64,000 bases of DNA, taken from NCBI GenBank assembly GCA_021234155.1, contig JAJEKV010000322.1, positions 250,001 to 314,000 on the forward strand, given 5' to 3'. A model generated the notes under the pieces. That model had not been told where the DNA came from. It did not search any database and saw nothing but the letters and a program-made list of their open reading frames with translations. Shown here one piece after another: positions 34,336 through 44,559 of the stretch. The stretch is from Isoetes taiwanensis (taxonomy: Eukaryota > Streptophyta > Lycopodiopsida > Isoetales > Isoetaceae). Every line of letters starts with the position of its first letter. Position 1 is the first letter of the stretch. Made by a program: the position numbers and the translations under genes.

Positions 34336-34782
34336 TGTTAGCCCTTTGGGCTAAACATATGTATGAGTGGCATAGGCCACATGTATTTATCACATTGGAC
34401 CACTTGATCTAGGACCTAGATTTAGCCCACATATGTGGTAGGTGGCATAGGCCACATGTATTTGTCATATTGGACCCCACAATCTATGGCCCAGATTTAG
34501 CCTAGATCTATGGAGGGTGAGATGTCAGTTAGGGTTAGGATTTTGCTCTACTATTTAGAGAGAGCATTTCCTCTCATTGTTTAGGTTTTTGCTCACGTTT
34601 TGGAGCACCTCCTTTTGGAGCATCAATATGATTCTGTTTTGTTCATTCTTTGCTTTGTTCTTGTTCTTGGAGTTTCTTCCCATCTTCTTTTGTTGATCCA
34701 TGAGCATTTGTGGCAGCCTTGTGGCATCCGGCAGTCATGGACTGCTGCTGCAAGGTGATGCCAAGAACCCCAAACATCAACA
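34336..34782 (+). repeat. 3' LTR of the LARD-like element (with Helitron empty site)
   Basis: TGTTAGCCC to CATCAACA, 447 bp. The junction 34,576/34,577 is the uninterrupted target of Helitron F. Confidence 0.93.
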
Positions 34783-35818
34783 TACACTTGTGGAGAATTT
34801 TATTTTGTCATTGAATACGGTGGTATAACTTCAAGTTAATATTACAATTCAGGTGTTCATATATAAAATCTCATAAGTATCATGGAGAACTTTTCCCTAA
34901 TATGGAGAAGGGATTGTGGGATCAATATGGGTTGATGAACCCAAACAGGTTCTTGAGACAACTCTAGTGAGTTGTACTCTTCAGCCTTGAAGAGACTGAT
35001 TGCTTCAAACCCTGCTCATAGAACTACTAGAAGTGGGAAACATATGGAAAGAACCACCCTCATGGGCAGCTCTTAAACAATTCAAACATAATACATGGTG
35101 ATGCCTGAATCAGTGAAACTATTATAATCGGGATTAAAGAACCTCGCCCTTTCGGGTTTTCGAGGAAAAACCCTGACCATTATAGGATCACTAATTAGGC
35201 TAGGTTCCTAGTGATGAAAACATGTTACCCTCAGCCTACCAGCCTTGCTAGGATGAGTACATAAGTAGAGTTCATGTCACAGACAGGAACAGAGAATAGT
35301 GCTTGCCCAGTTCCATCAGAAAGAACTTGTGACAAGGGTCTAAGCTCAACACTCAACTTGGGGTGGATCAAATGTAGCGTCCTCTTAGCTTAGGACCTGC
35401 AGAACCACAAGAAAAAATGAATGAAAGGCCCATCGGGCTCATCCAGGCTCTAGGGCCTCTCAACAGATACGAGGGTCTCACACAGGCTCTAGAACCTCTA
35501 ATCCAGGCACAACAGCCTCCATCTGGGCACTAAGACCATCAATTAGGCACGAAAATCTCCAATTAGCATTAAGACCAACCACTGATGACTTAATGGAAAA
35601 ACGGAAGGGGGGCAGATACCACTGGACAGGCGAGATTAAAATCTCAGAGAATCATGATCCACTAAGTAGGACTACCAGCCTATGCATAAGACAATAAGCC
35701 CAAATAAATCTCAAAGATCAAATGTCGTCTGATAGGAGCAAGTAAAGAACAATAGTAGACCTTAGCAATTCTATCTCGAGCTTCCTGGAGGATAGTAGCA
35801 ACATGAATATTCATGCCC
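34783..35818. other. No gene recognised; probable LINE 3' region
   Basis: Lies downstream (minus strand) of the LINE frame. Contains tttccgaggaaaaaccc-type and 'ctccaatcaggcac'-like short words but no gene or repeat end that I can define. Confidence 0.35.
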
Positions 35819-36334
35819 TTAAAAACACACAACCTTCTTCGCTTCTAGATGGACCACAACGACCATCCTGATGCTAAATGAAAGGCTTGGCTTCATAGTT
35901 TCCGGATAAATAGCCAAGAGCACTTGCTGACTTATCAATGTGACATGAAAAAGAGAAAACAACAATGACCAAATCAGCTGGAGGTGATTACACAAAAAGA
36001 AATAGTGCTCAATAGTCTCATCCCTTTGCTTGCATAGTGGGCAAAATGCTGACACTCGAGGATTGAATATGTGGATAAGCACATTGATATGAGGGCATCT
36101 ATGAAGAATCTGCCACTAAAGCACATCCACCATAGGACGAAATAGTGTATCCCAAGCCCAAGTCCAGGCACGCCTCCAACTAGGGAGCAGGAGCTGAAGG
36201 GACCACTTAGTGGATGGTGGAAGGATATCGCCATTGACAAGCAGCTTATACATATATGTCGTGAACACTTTGGTGGGAAATATACATGCACACTTCAATA
36301 GGTTCTGGAGCAACAGATGGCAGTTTACCAGCAA
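35819..36334 (-). pseudogene. LINE (non-LTR) pol C-terminus, zf-RVT region
   Basis: Minus-strand reading DTLFRPMVDVL, stop, WQILHRCPHINVLIHIFNPR, then FCPLCKQRDETIEHYFFLC and LQLIW. This matches the zinc-binding region after the RT of plant L1-type LINEs (W..L....P......CP.C....E...H.FF.C......W). At least one in-frame stop (TAG) and frame changes upstream show decay. The 5' side is cut by the chromovirus LTR at 36,470. Such proteins nick DNA and prime reverse transcription on target; this fragment cannot. Confidence 0.8.
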
Positions 36335-36464
36335 CCTTTTGCCAAATAGGTCTATCCCATCGAGACAACAAGAATATGGTTTGAAAGACTCATACTATGA
36401 TGCAACTGTCAAAATTTCTGCTTAATTTGAAACTAAATTGCACTCCAAGGAAGACACACCTACA

Positions 36465-36469
36465 TTGTC
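36465..36469 (+). repeat. Target site duplication, left copy (TTGTC)
   Basis: TTGTC abuts the LTR start at 36,470 and recurs at 50,084-50,088 after the second LTR. Confidence 0.9.
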
Positions 36470-38281
36470 TGTGACGTTCCAGCACAGTATACGCTCCCAG
36501 GACGTATATTGTACTGCCACGTCACGCGTACACGCCACCCCGATTGACGTGTACGCCAACGTATAGCCAAGTGGGTAGCCCTAGGGGGCAACTTGCTAGG
36601 AATGCGCATTAGTATTAATGTGCACATTTTCCAATGTACACATTAATGTGGGCACACATTTCCATGTGGCCACTTGATGCCAAGTGGGCCATACCCATAG
36701 GAGCAATTAATGTGCACATTTTCCAATGTACACATTCATTAATGTGCACACATTTCCATGTGAGCACATTTGGGTGCACACATTTCCATGTGGGCACATT
36801 TGGCCACCTAGCCTTAAAGGCAAGTGGGCCCATTACCAATTATCCCACATGCCAAAAGGGGATAATTGGAAACCCTAGCCACCCCCTTGTCTATATAGGG
36901 TTGGAAACCCTAACTAAACTAATTTTCGATTTTAGGGTTTCGTAACTCGCGTTTTTGGTCTGCCTCAACAGCCAAAACCGCATCCCGCACTCGACGGGAG
37001 AATCGCAACCTTAGTTTCTCTAGATTCGAGCTGCTTCAGCCAGGATGGTCGAAGCTCAGTCGAGGAGTCTCTCAAGGATCGTATTTGGCCAATTAGATAG
37101 TCTAAACCCTCGCTTTTAGTCATTGAATCAAGAGGGTTTAGCCTATTAAGTTGCCCATAGCAGCCCCTCTAGAACTCTAGATAGCAGATTCTAACTAAAG
37201 AACCTAACTCTATGATATAGATTAGATCTTGTTCTTTAGTTCTTCTCCGTGATGTACATGGATGATGTATCTCCGTGAACTCCCTTTGTATTGGGAAGGG
37301 GGTAGAGACCCAAAGCTTTGTAGTTGATGCTCCTAGAGTAGCCTCTCTAGCACACAGTAGCTGCGGCCCCTGCGTACAATAGCCCCACCACTGTTGTGTT
37401 CTTAGGGGTCTAATCGGGTTGATAAGGGTGGTCAGGTCCATAGCGTTGCTCTCGGGATGTAAAGTCTACCCGGAGAGCACCGCAGACTAGCACTAATACC
37501 GTGGACCGTGCACCCCGGCATGAGTTCGACACCCGCTGGGGATAAGAAGCCGCGTGCCGGCGCACGATTGCCACCGTGGGTTACGGCCGAGGTCCCGTGG
37601 TGCGGTGGTGGTGCCGGGCAATGTGGGTCGGGCCCTGGTCGCGGGTGGTAGTTCCCTTCAAGTGGGTTAAAGTCGAAGCACGACAGTTGGTGTCCTCTAG
37701 TCCGCCCGCTATGGCATTGATCATCCGGGTGGGAGAGAAACCTCCCTACCGCCTCATCGGTTCGGGGAGATGTAACCCGGCTATAGCCCCTTTGGCTATG
37801 ATCCCGCAGTTACGGCCCAACCTCGGGTTCTTCAACCTATCCGCAAAGTGTACGCAGGAGGGGGCGGATGGAGTGGACAACCCTATGCCATGTTTATGCC
37901 GCCCAAATCCATTGCCATGAATTCTGCCTCCGCAATGAACTGGAGACCCAAGCCGCCGGGCCATCTCTTTGAGTCCGAAGCCCTGGGTAGGATCCCCTAT
38001 GTGATGTGCTGATCTTTGTCTATGCAGATATGTGGAGGACCATCCTTCGCGGATGGTCATATGATGTTGATGTATGTGCTAACGACATGTATGTTTACGC
38101 CGGGCAGCCTAGGTAGGCCCCGAGGGAGACGGGTGTAATGACCCTTCCACTCTTCCCACCGAACCCGCCACGGCTGCGGTTGTCACGCGGAGGGCCCCCA
38201 TTAGCATGGAGCTGGGTATGGGGATGAACTCCTCGCTTGTATACCTGGTGAGGGCACCGTATGCGCAGTAGGGGACGCACA
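36470..38281 (+). repeat. 5' LTR of chromovirus 2
   Basis: TGTGACGTTCC to GGGGACGCACA; pairs with 48,282-50,083 (many one- to three-base indels). It includes a cluster of 'gtgcacattttccaatg' / 'cacacatttccatgtg' repeats (36,604-36,800) and a TATA-like 'tctatatagggttgg' at about 36,889-36,903 that may be the element promoter. Confidence 0.92.
36604..36800 (+). repeat. Short repeats in the LTR U3
   Basis: Alternating 'aatgtgcacattttccaatg' and 'cacacatttccatgtg' units; the same array is at 48,424-48,610 and a shorter one at 13,385-13,445. Confidence 0.8.
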
Positions 38282-38284
38282 CGC

Positions 38285-38299
38285 TGGTATCGAGCTATG
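38285..38299 (+). promoter_or_regulatory. Primer binding site, initiator tRNA-Met type
   Basis: TGGTATCGAGCTATG, close to the standard TGGTATCAGAGC (one A missing), three bases after the LTR. Confidence 0.75.
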
Positions 38300-38492
38300 T
38301 TCTTGGAGACCAAGAGCAAAGCTAACCGCCATGTTCCCAAAAGAGCACTAACTTGATAGGATCCTCAAACCTCGAAAAATGAGAAATTTTTTTTTCTCAT
38401 TTTTGTAGTTACGCTTAAGCTAGTAAATGCTAAAAAAAAAGGAATAGAAACGTAAAAAGACTAAAAATTGATGAGCCAACATCCGTAGGGTG

Positions 38493-38561
38493 GTCTCTCA
38501 CACGTCAAGGCCAGACGATTTCTACATTTTAGAAATCGGGCCGGGCTTAACGCGGTGAGAC
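38493..38561 (+). repeat. Multi-stem hairpin element 1
   Basis: Starts GTCTCTCACACG and ends CGCGGTGAGAC, with TTTCTA/TAGAAA as the inner stem and AAGGCC/GGGCTT as a middle stem. One of four copies lying upstream of two TATA boxes. Confidence 0.75.
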
Positions 38562-38684
38562 ATTCAGCCTTTGACACCAAAAAAGTTGTAAATCACAAAG
38601 AAAAATATCTTGATAATTTTAAATTTAAGCTAAGAATTAGTAGATTTAGCATGTTACATGTAATTTAATAGTGGGCCCCACCAT

Positions 38685-38746
38685 GTCTCACACGCCGCCA
38701 GACAGGTTTCTAGATTCTAGAATCGGGCCGGGCGCAACGGTGAGAC
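38685..38746 (+). repeat. Multi-stem hairpin element 2
   Basis: GTCTCACACGCC to CGGTGAGAC. The inner stem TTCTAG/CTAGAA carries paired changes relative to the other copies, which extend the helix. Confidence 0.8.
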
Positions 38747-38819
38747 CTTGCTTAATTAAGTGTTTTAGATGCTTTAGACAACCCAAAAGGTAGTTCAAAA
38801 GTTGACCTAAAATTGGCCC

Positions 38820-38828
38820 TATAAATAG
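38820..38828 (+). promoter_or_regulatory. TATA box of the H3-like cassette
   Basis: TATAAATAG, 108 nt before the MM start at 38,928 and 74 nt after hairpin 2. Confidence 0.6.
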
Positions 38829-38927
38829 AACTCGACCCCTCCCATTTTTCCCGCTCTTCCCGAGAACTTCGCCAGATTGTCAAGGCGATCTTCGGGCGCC
38901 AGAAGCTCCAATCGACGAACCGAAAAA

Positions 38928-40217
38928 ATGATGGCCCGCGACAAAGCAGATCGCCAGAAGCCTCAGAGGAGCGATCCTCCACGCCCGCCCCCTTTGTTCA
39001 TAGGATTCTTCGAACGCTTCTCCCGCCGACGGATCTTCGCCGAAGCGAGGGAATCGTGGCCTGGACAGAGCCGCACCATACAGAGATCTTGGAGGACGAC
39101 GGGCCGCACGCCATGAGCTGCAGATCCTCAATGAAATTGAACGGCAGAGGCGTAAAGCGAAAGCAAAGCAGCGGGAGCAACACCAAGGGGACGCCAACCC
39201 ACGTGAGGAGCAGAGGGAACAGCGAACCCACCTATAGGCCAAGAACAACCCCAGATGAGATCCACCCCGCAGGAGGAGCAGTAGGCGAGGAGCGCCGGAA
39301 CTCACCCCCGGAGGAAGAGGCCGATCTAGACGCTCGGGCCCACAAGTAACGGAAGTCAAGGAGCCACGGGAGCAGAGATCAAGGATCGGGAAGACACCCA
39401 AGGACCCAAGAAGAGGAGGGCCAAGGCCATCAAGGCGTGGCAAGAGGAAGCTCGTGGAAGGTTGGGAAGAGAGCCAAGGTCCGGCCATCAACGAAGCCGC
39501 CTGGGAGGGGAGACCCCTCACCACCACCGACGACATTCTGACCAAGACTACGCGTCGGGCGCAGACGGGCGAAGCTCTTCAAAGCCCCGGCTGTTGAGGA
39601 AGAGGTGCACGAGCAGCACGGCCCAAGAGCGTGTGAGGAGGGTCGGGCAGTGGCTAAGCCCCCACCATTTCCGACGCGGATAGGGTCAAGGCCCCACGGC
39701 AAGAGCCGGAAGCCTCACGGATAGACCCCTTAAAGGTCTATGAGAAGAGAATGAGGGAGCACAACGATATATGGCGAAGTGGGAGGCCTACAACACCTAT
39801 TACCGTGAGCACCGGGTGAGAACGATCAAGGCGGCACCATCTAAGAGCCTGACACTAAAGCCCCTCCACCAAAACCCAAGGCCCCACGAAAGCACCCGGA
39901 AGAAGCTAAAGAAGAAGAACAGAGGAAGACAGTGGCACTCAAGGAGATCCGCCACTTCCGTAAAAGTTACTGGCCCCGATTCCCGCGGCGCCATTCCAGC
40001 CGCCGGGTCCGCTAAGTCATCCAAGAATACAACACGACATGCGCTGCGACGATTTGAGATGTTGCCGTGTTTGTGGGAGGCGTCAAGCCCACTTGGTGAA
40101 ACATTTTGAAGATTCAAACGGCACCCCGCATTGCACGCCAAGAGGGTCACCCTCATGAGGCAAGATATGTATCTTGCCGCACACATCAAGGGAGAACGCC
40201 TTGAACCTTGTAAATGA
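38928..40217 (+). pseudogene. Histone H3-like (CENH3-like) gene with long N-terminal extension, frames broken
   Basis: The C-terminal 300 bp is an H3 histone fold spread over shifting frames: KAPRK-like tail (PPKPKAPRKHPEEAK), TVALKEIRHFRKS (39,929-39,967), LAPIPAAPFQ, VIQEYNTT, RFEMLPCLWEAS, AHLVKHFEDSN, and ALHAKRVTLMRQDMYLA to HIKGER, ending LEPCK-stop at 40,215-40,217. TVALKEIRHF and IPAAPF resemble plant CENH3 more than canonical H3. H3 packs DNA in nucleosomes; CENH3 marks centromeres. Upstream, 38,928-39,840 encodes a charged Arg/Glu/Lys-rich extension (LQILNEIERQRRKAKAKQRE, KVYEKRMREHNDIW), far longer than any usual H3 tail. It may be one protein or two units. About six indels lie in the fold, yet wording between them is conserved. 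It lies between the primer site and gag of chromovirus 2. Confidence 0.8.
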
Positions 40218-40352
40218 TCAGAAAATTTTGTTAATATAAAGAAAATTTTGTGTAAATAAAGTGTCCAAACCTCGCTTAAATAGGTCAAGATATCGCATCC
40301 CTAGCCTTCGCTTTTAATTAAATTGGAGTTTTGAGCAAAATTGAGACGATAT

Positions 40353-40418
40353 GTCTCACACGCCGCGCCAGACGCATTTCTACATTTTAGAAATCTGGGC
40401 CGGGCGCAACGGTGAGAC
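40353..40418 (+). repeat. Multi-stem hairpin element 3
   Basis: GTCTCAC (40,353-40,359) pairs with GTGAGAC (40,412-40,418); GCGCC pairs with GGCGC; CAGA/TCTG and TTTCTA/TAGAAA form the inner helix. Confidence 0.85.
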
Positions 40419-40551
40419 CATGCCCAAAATGCCCAAAAACAGCTCCAAATCGACCAAGTAAGGGGTCAATTCTGCCTAACTCGATGAGATTAGTAGAAAT
40501 ACAGCCTTAGATCACCTAAATTGAGTAATCCTAGCCCAATTAGGGACCCAT

Positions 40552-40618
40552 GTCTCACACGTCGCCGCCAGACAGACATTTCTACATTTTAGAAATCGGG
40601 TCAAGCAATGTATGAGAC
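40552..40618 (+). repeat. Multi-stem hairpin element 4 (weaker outer stem)
   Basis: GTCTCACACG to TATGAGAC with TTTCTA/TAGAAA inner stem; the GGCGC side is lost. Confidence 0.7.
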
Positions 40619-40795
40619 CCCGCACTATGTCATCACCAAATGATCTCCAAATTGCACAATAGGTTCAAGAGCTCTCCTTAGCATGCTCAAACTCTAGAAA
40701 TAGTCTTCAAACTTGCAATTGCATCCCTTAATAGATCAGAATTAACTAATCTCAAGAAAAATCTAGGTCATCCAAAAATTAGGTTTTCCCCTTTC

Positions 40796-40804
40796 TATAA
40801 ATAA
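40796..40804 (+). promoter_or_regulatory. TATA box of the H2B-like cassette
   Basis: TATAAATAA, after hairpins 3 and 4, 41 nt before the ATG at 40,837; the layout copies that of the H3-like cassette. Confidence 0.55.
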
Positions 40805-40836
40805 GTTCCCCATTTCTCAATTGGCACCCCGCAAAT

Positions 40837-42480
40837 TTGCTCCCCACGCTTAGGGCGATCTTTCACCTCCCGAGGCGCTTCGCGATCCGCTTGATACTCC
40901 CTTCCTTGCTAGATCAATGGCCACACGCTGATTTCGGGCGATGGTACAGCCACAAGTGTCCATACATCGAGGCGTATGTCAATGACATCTTCCAAGTCTT
41001 TGTGAAAGAAATTGACACCTGTTACGCTGAACGCAACCCCAAAGATATAGCAGTGTGCTAGCGAATTTCAGGCTAGGGTAGGACCCTCCCTTGTCCAAGT
41101 TCCCCCTTGCATAGGATACTTCGCTCCTCGCCCATCCCTTGGGTACTCTTTGGGCGATGTCCCCAACATCGCCAAGTACTTGACCAACAAGGCGCAAAAA
41201 GGTTACCCGACTACATGGTCCCCGACAAACCAACAGACCAAGTACTTCGATAATCGCCGCCTCTAGCTATCATCTTTATCCCATCGCCGGTAGAACCCGA
41301 TGGGGTAACCTCTATCCCTCCGATGGAGGTAGATCCCATAGCCGAGCAGAAGGAAGGGCAAATGCAGCCGCAAGATCAACAAGAACAAGAAGCAAGAGAG
41401 GATGAAGAAGAGTCGAGGGACGACGAGGGTTACACGGAGCTCGACTCTGGACGAAGAACGGCGCCAAGGAGAGCAGGAGCTGATCAACTTCGAAAGCAGC
41501 AGAGCCAGCAGGCATCGAGTTGTTCCCCACTTGGGCTAGGCATCACAAGCCCAGCCCCTATCATCATCGGCGAGAGGAGTATCTACTCCTCGACATCCGT
41601 AACCTCCCCCAATGTAGGGAGAGGGAGCTCAGTTGGACGAACCGCTCCACTGGGCCATGGGCAGATCGACGGACGACTTCATCGCCCCGGGAGCATCGGA
41701 CTTTCCCGCCCAAGTGAGGGAGTCCGACACCTACACAGGGGAGACGACTCCCACATCCGTGCTTATAGCAAAGATCGCAATTGATGGACGAAAGGGAGTC
41801 GCCAACAGAGGAGGAGTTCCTCGCCTCCAAGAGCAGATGGGGATCCGTGGGAAGACCACGAGTATCCTAATGCCGGTCCTCCAATATCACCCCTTGCCAA
41901 AAGGAGAAGGAATCGACCCTCGGGAGGCTCGACCGCACAATTGAAGACTGGCTGTGGAGCTCAATCAAGTAGAGGTCGACGAGTACCGGGCCACACTGCA
42001 GCTGGAGGCCAAACAAGCGGAGAAACTTCGGCGACACATAAACGACATGTGTCGCCGTGTACTACTTACCACCGCCGATGGATGGGGAGAATAGCGGTAA
42101 TCCACCGCAAGTTCAGCCCCCGAGGCTAAGAAGGAGTGTTTATGCCGATTGCACTCTCAAAGCTTCGTAGGCATGCTCGAATAGCAAAGAAATGTCGACT
42201 ATGCTGCTTTTAGTTAAGAGGGCAATGGCACTTGACCTCTTCGATTTCTCGCCATCCCCCACCGACGCCGTGGGAGATTAGCAAAGGATCGCGGCCCTTA
42301 CATCCAACCGCAGTGGTAGAAGACCGGTGAGAGCCATCCGTGGAGGCTCGCAAGCAACCATCATCGAACTTGGGTCACACCAAGTAGGGACGCCCAAGTT
42401 AAGAAGTTTCTTGAAGACAACCCGCCTTTACCGGGCGACATTTCAAGACTAGTTAGACTCTTGATCCCGAAACTTTTGTA
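40837..42480 (+). pseudogene. H2B-like histone-fold gene with long C-terminal extension, frames broken
   Basis: The first frame reads FAIRLILPSLLDQWPHADFG and YIEAYVNDIFQVFVKEID; after one base shift near 41,054 it continues ASEFQARVGPSL and NIAKYLTNKAQKGY. Against H2B, LLDQWPHADFG aligns with the L-K-Q-x-H-P-D-x-G block, YVNDIF with FVNDIF, SEFQARV with the REIQTAV block, and IAKYLTNKAQ with the C-terminal LAKH helix, with about 20 extra residues before it. The rest is an acidic/Gln-rich stretch (41,323-41,430), REEYLLLDIRNLPQC (41,571-41,615), PTEEEFLASKS, and a helical AEKLRRHINDMCRRVLLTTA. A homologous gene is on the minus strand at 61,560-63,098. Family assignment is by eye; H2B is the best fit, not certain. 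Confidence 0.55.
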
Positions 42481-42628
42481 CCTAAAATATTATATGATAT
42501 ATAAATACAATTCTGTTGCACTTTAAATGTTTTATTGATGTATGTTGCCCCACAATTATACCAACAAACATAAACAATGCAAGAGAAACAAATGGAACTA
42601 ACCATATAGCCATTAATCACTTGTGGAT

Positions 42629-42652
42629 GCAAGCTTAGAGGGCTAAGCTTGC
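42629..42652 (+). terminator. Perfect 10-bp hairpin between the H2B-like cassette and gag
   Basis: GCAAGCTTAG-aggg-CTAAGCTTGC. Followed at about 42,671 by a TATA-like 'ttatatagagg'. It could be an RNA 3'-end signal or packaging structure; its function is unknown. Confidence 0.5.
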
Positions 42653-42769
42653 AGGGGAACAATAACCGCGAGACCTTATATAGAGGAACAAACCCCGCCT
42701 AGATCACCCCTAAGCAAGGAACCTATTTGAAGATAGGGAACCCATGACCCCAGAGCAGGTGAGATAGCC

Positions 42770-43560
42770 CAGATGAGGACGGATCCGGAGCAGATAAAGG
42801 CATTACCGTCCGTGCAAGCAGGAGTAGGTTCTGGTGGGCAATGCTCGATGCCGCAAGCATCAGCTCGGAGGGAAGGAAGGGACAGGAAGAGGAGCAAGAG
42901 AAGGAGATCCCCCAACCGAATCTTCCGACTCAAGTTCGACTCGACCGACTCGGGAGGAGGAGGAAGAGCGTGCTCGTGAACCAACAGAGGGAAGGCAGAG
43001 GGAACACCCCGCAGGGACGACAAAGAGATACCGTGGCCTCCGACTACCGTAAGAAGGTAGATTCCGCGACCGGGCAATGTATGGAAGGCCCGGAATCGAA
43101 ACAGTTCTCGTGGGAGAACAGCGTCGCTTGGAAGCAGAGGCATGGGTCGGACTAAAATGAGCGAAGTACGGAAATGCTTATGGTATGAAGGATAAGGACA
43201 AGGGCAGAGTTGCAACAGCCAACTTGAAAGGAGCCGCCGGATTTGGTGGAAGGGGTACGCAAAGGCACACGGCTTAAGTGGATGCTTGTAAGTTTAGAAA
43301 GTTTGCTAAAGCCTTCAAAGCCATTACGCTCCAAGGGAACATAAGTCCAAAGATGATGCAAAGAAGCTTTTTTACCGCTAAAAGAAGGCAACAAATCAGG
43401 CCAGAAATATACAGAGGAATTCATGAGGCTAAGGTCAGATGTGCCGGGTTGGGAGAGAAGCATGCAAGAGAAAGCTATATCGAGGGGCTGAATGAGGAGA
43501 TCCGCAAGTTTGTGAGAGCAATAAACCCCAGGACAAGATCGGCGTAATCCAAGGCTATGT
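42770..43560 (+). pseudogene. gag: Chromovirus 2 gag (broken)
   Basis: Starts near MRTDPEQIKALPSVQAGVG (42,773). An Arg/Glu-rich region follows, and then a retrotransposon gag domain across frames: FAKAFKAITLQGNISPKMMQ, FFTAK, YTEEF-type wording near 43,410, and GLNEEIRKFVRAINPRTRS ending about 43,545. It would form the element particle. Several frameshifts; the zinc knuckle is not cleanly visible downstream (43,560-43,890). Confidence 0.7.
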
Positions 43561-44019
43561 TTTTGCAGGGAGCAGGACCTCGCAATAGCGGGCACAAGCG
43601 CCAAAAGATTCCGTGAGAAAGGCAAGGCATGACAGAAGCTATAGCCCCTGTGGCAGCCAAATTCGTGTCCAAATTTTAGAGCCCCATATGGTGGGAACCG
43701 GGGAAGCAAAGCAGAGAAGAAGCAGTGTGTCCTTTAAGGACAAGCAGGAGAAGTCAAACTACTCCAAAGCAAAGGTAATCCTTTTGCAAGCGATGCCCAA
43801 GGAAAAGAGGCAGGAGTGCATAGAAAGCAACCTGCGGCTTCAAAGCTTCCAGCCGGCCATAGGACAAAAAACCGCCCCTACGCCATGAGTGCAGCTCTAG
43901 CGGAGTTGGGAGATTGGGAAGCCCCCGCCGGACGACGACGGGCGAAGAGGCCCGCGACTATATTCGTGGTGAGTGTCATATCTTTGCCGCAATAGATACA
44001 GAGAGCAAGCAGAGAGCCG

Positions 44020-44360
44020 AGATAAGGTAATTTCCACAAGAGGGAAGGCTAAAGCTAAGTCATTCATAGTCTTGATAGACTCGTGAAGTAGCCATAACTT
44101 TGCATCCCCCGTAATGGTTCAGATGTTGAAGTTGAAGCCGCTAAAGTCAAAGCCAAGACCCGTTGTTTTAGCAAGTGGTGCAAGAAGGCGACGGCTATGG
44201 AAAGAGAATTAACTTCGACATCGATTTGCTAGGGATTAATATCCGTGATGGGAGCAGAAGTAATGGGCATTGGAAAGTATGACTTGATCATAGGAATGGA
44301 GTACCTTGGCCAAAGGGGCCATTATCGATCGTGGAAAGCGGAAGGTGACCTTCCCAACGC
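44020..44360 (+). pseudogene. Chromovirus 2 aspartic protease region (broken)
   Basis: FIVLIDS-stop-SSHNFASPVMVQM at about 44,063-44,119, where the family has a D-S-G active site. The Gly codon is lost in a one-base deletion that creates TGA. YDLIIGMEYL-type wording follows near 44,280. It would process the Gag-Pol polyprotein. Confidence 0.7.
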
Positions 44361-44559
44361 CCGACGGCAAGATCATTGAGATAACAAAACGGTTGTTCCC
44401 ATCATGCGCTGCATGTCTTCTAAACTACTGTTCAAGTGCATCAAGAGTGAGCAAGTGGCATACATCTTCAAGCTTGAGATTAGTGAGCCGAATCGGAAGG
44501 AAGCAAGGAAGACAACGCCGCCAGTTGTTGTCGGGCAAGTATCTCAGCCTAATCACGGA

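Larger units (their letters stand above)
27199..34782 (+). mobile_element. Non-autonomous LTR retroelement (LARD-like)
   Basis: Two 447-bp LTRs differ at about 10 positions (roughly 2 percent, by eye). The 5' LTR is split by Helitron F. It has a tRNA-Asp primer site at 30,616, a polypurine tract before the 3' LTR, and a 3.7 kb interior without gag or pol but with several repeat families. The flanks (ccaag / tacac) show no target duplication, so one end may have recombined. It would depend on another element's proteins. Confidence 0.88.

Noticed and set aside
36604-36800. Regularly spaced short repeats suggesting a CRISPR-like array.
   Set aside because: They are degenerate U3 repeats of an LTR, present in all three LTR copies, with no constant repeat/unique spacer pattern.
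40837-41061. H4 or H2A identity for the second histone-fold cassette.
   Set aside because: The order of the H-x-D-x-G, VNDIF, EFQARV and IAKYL blocks fits H2B better; no H2A acidic-patch or H4 wording is visible.
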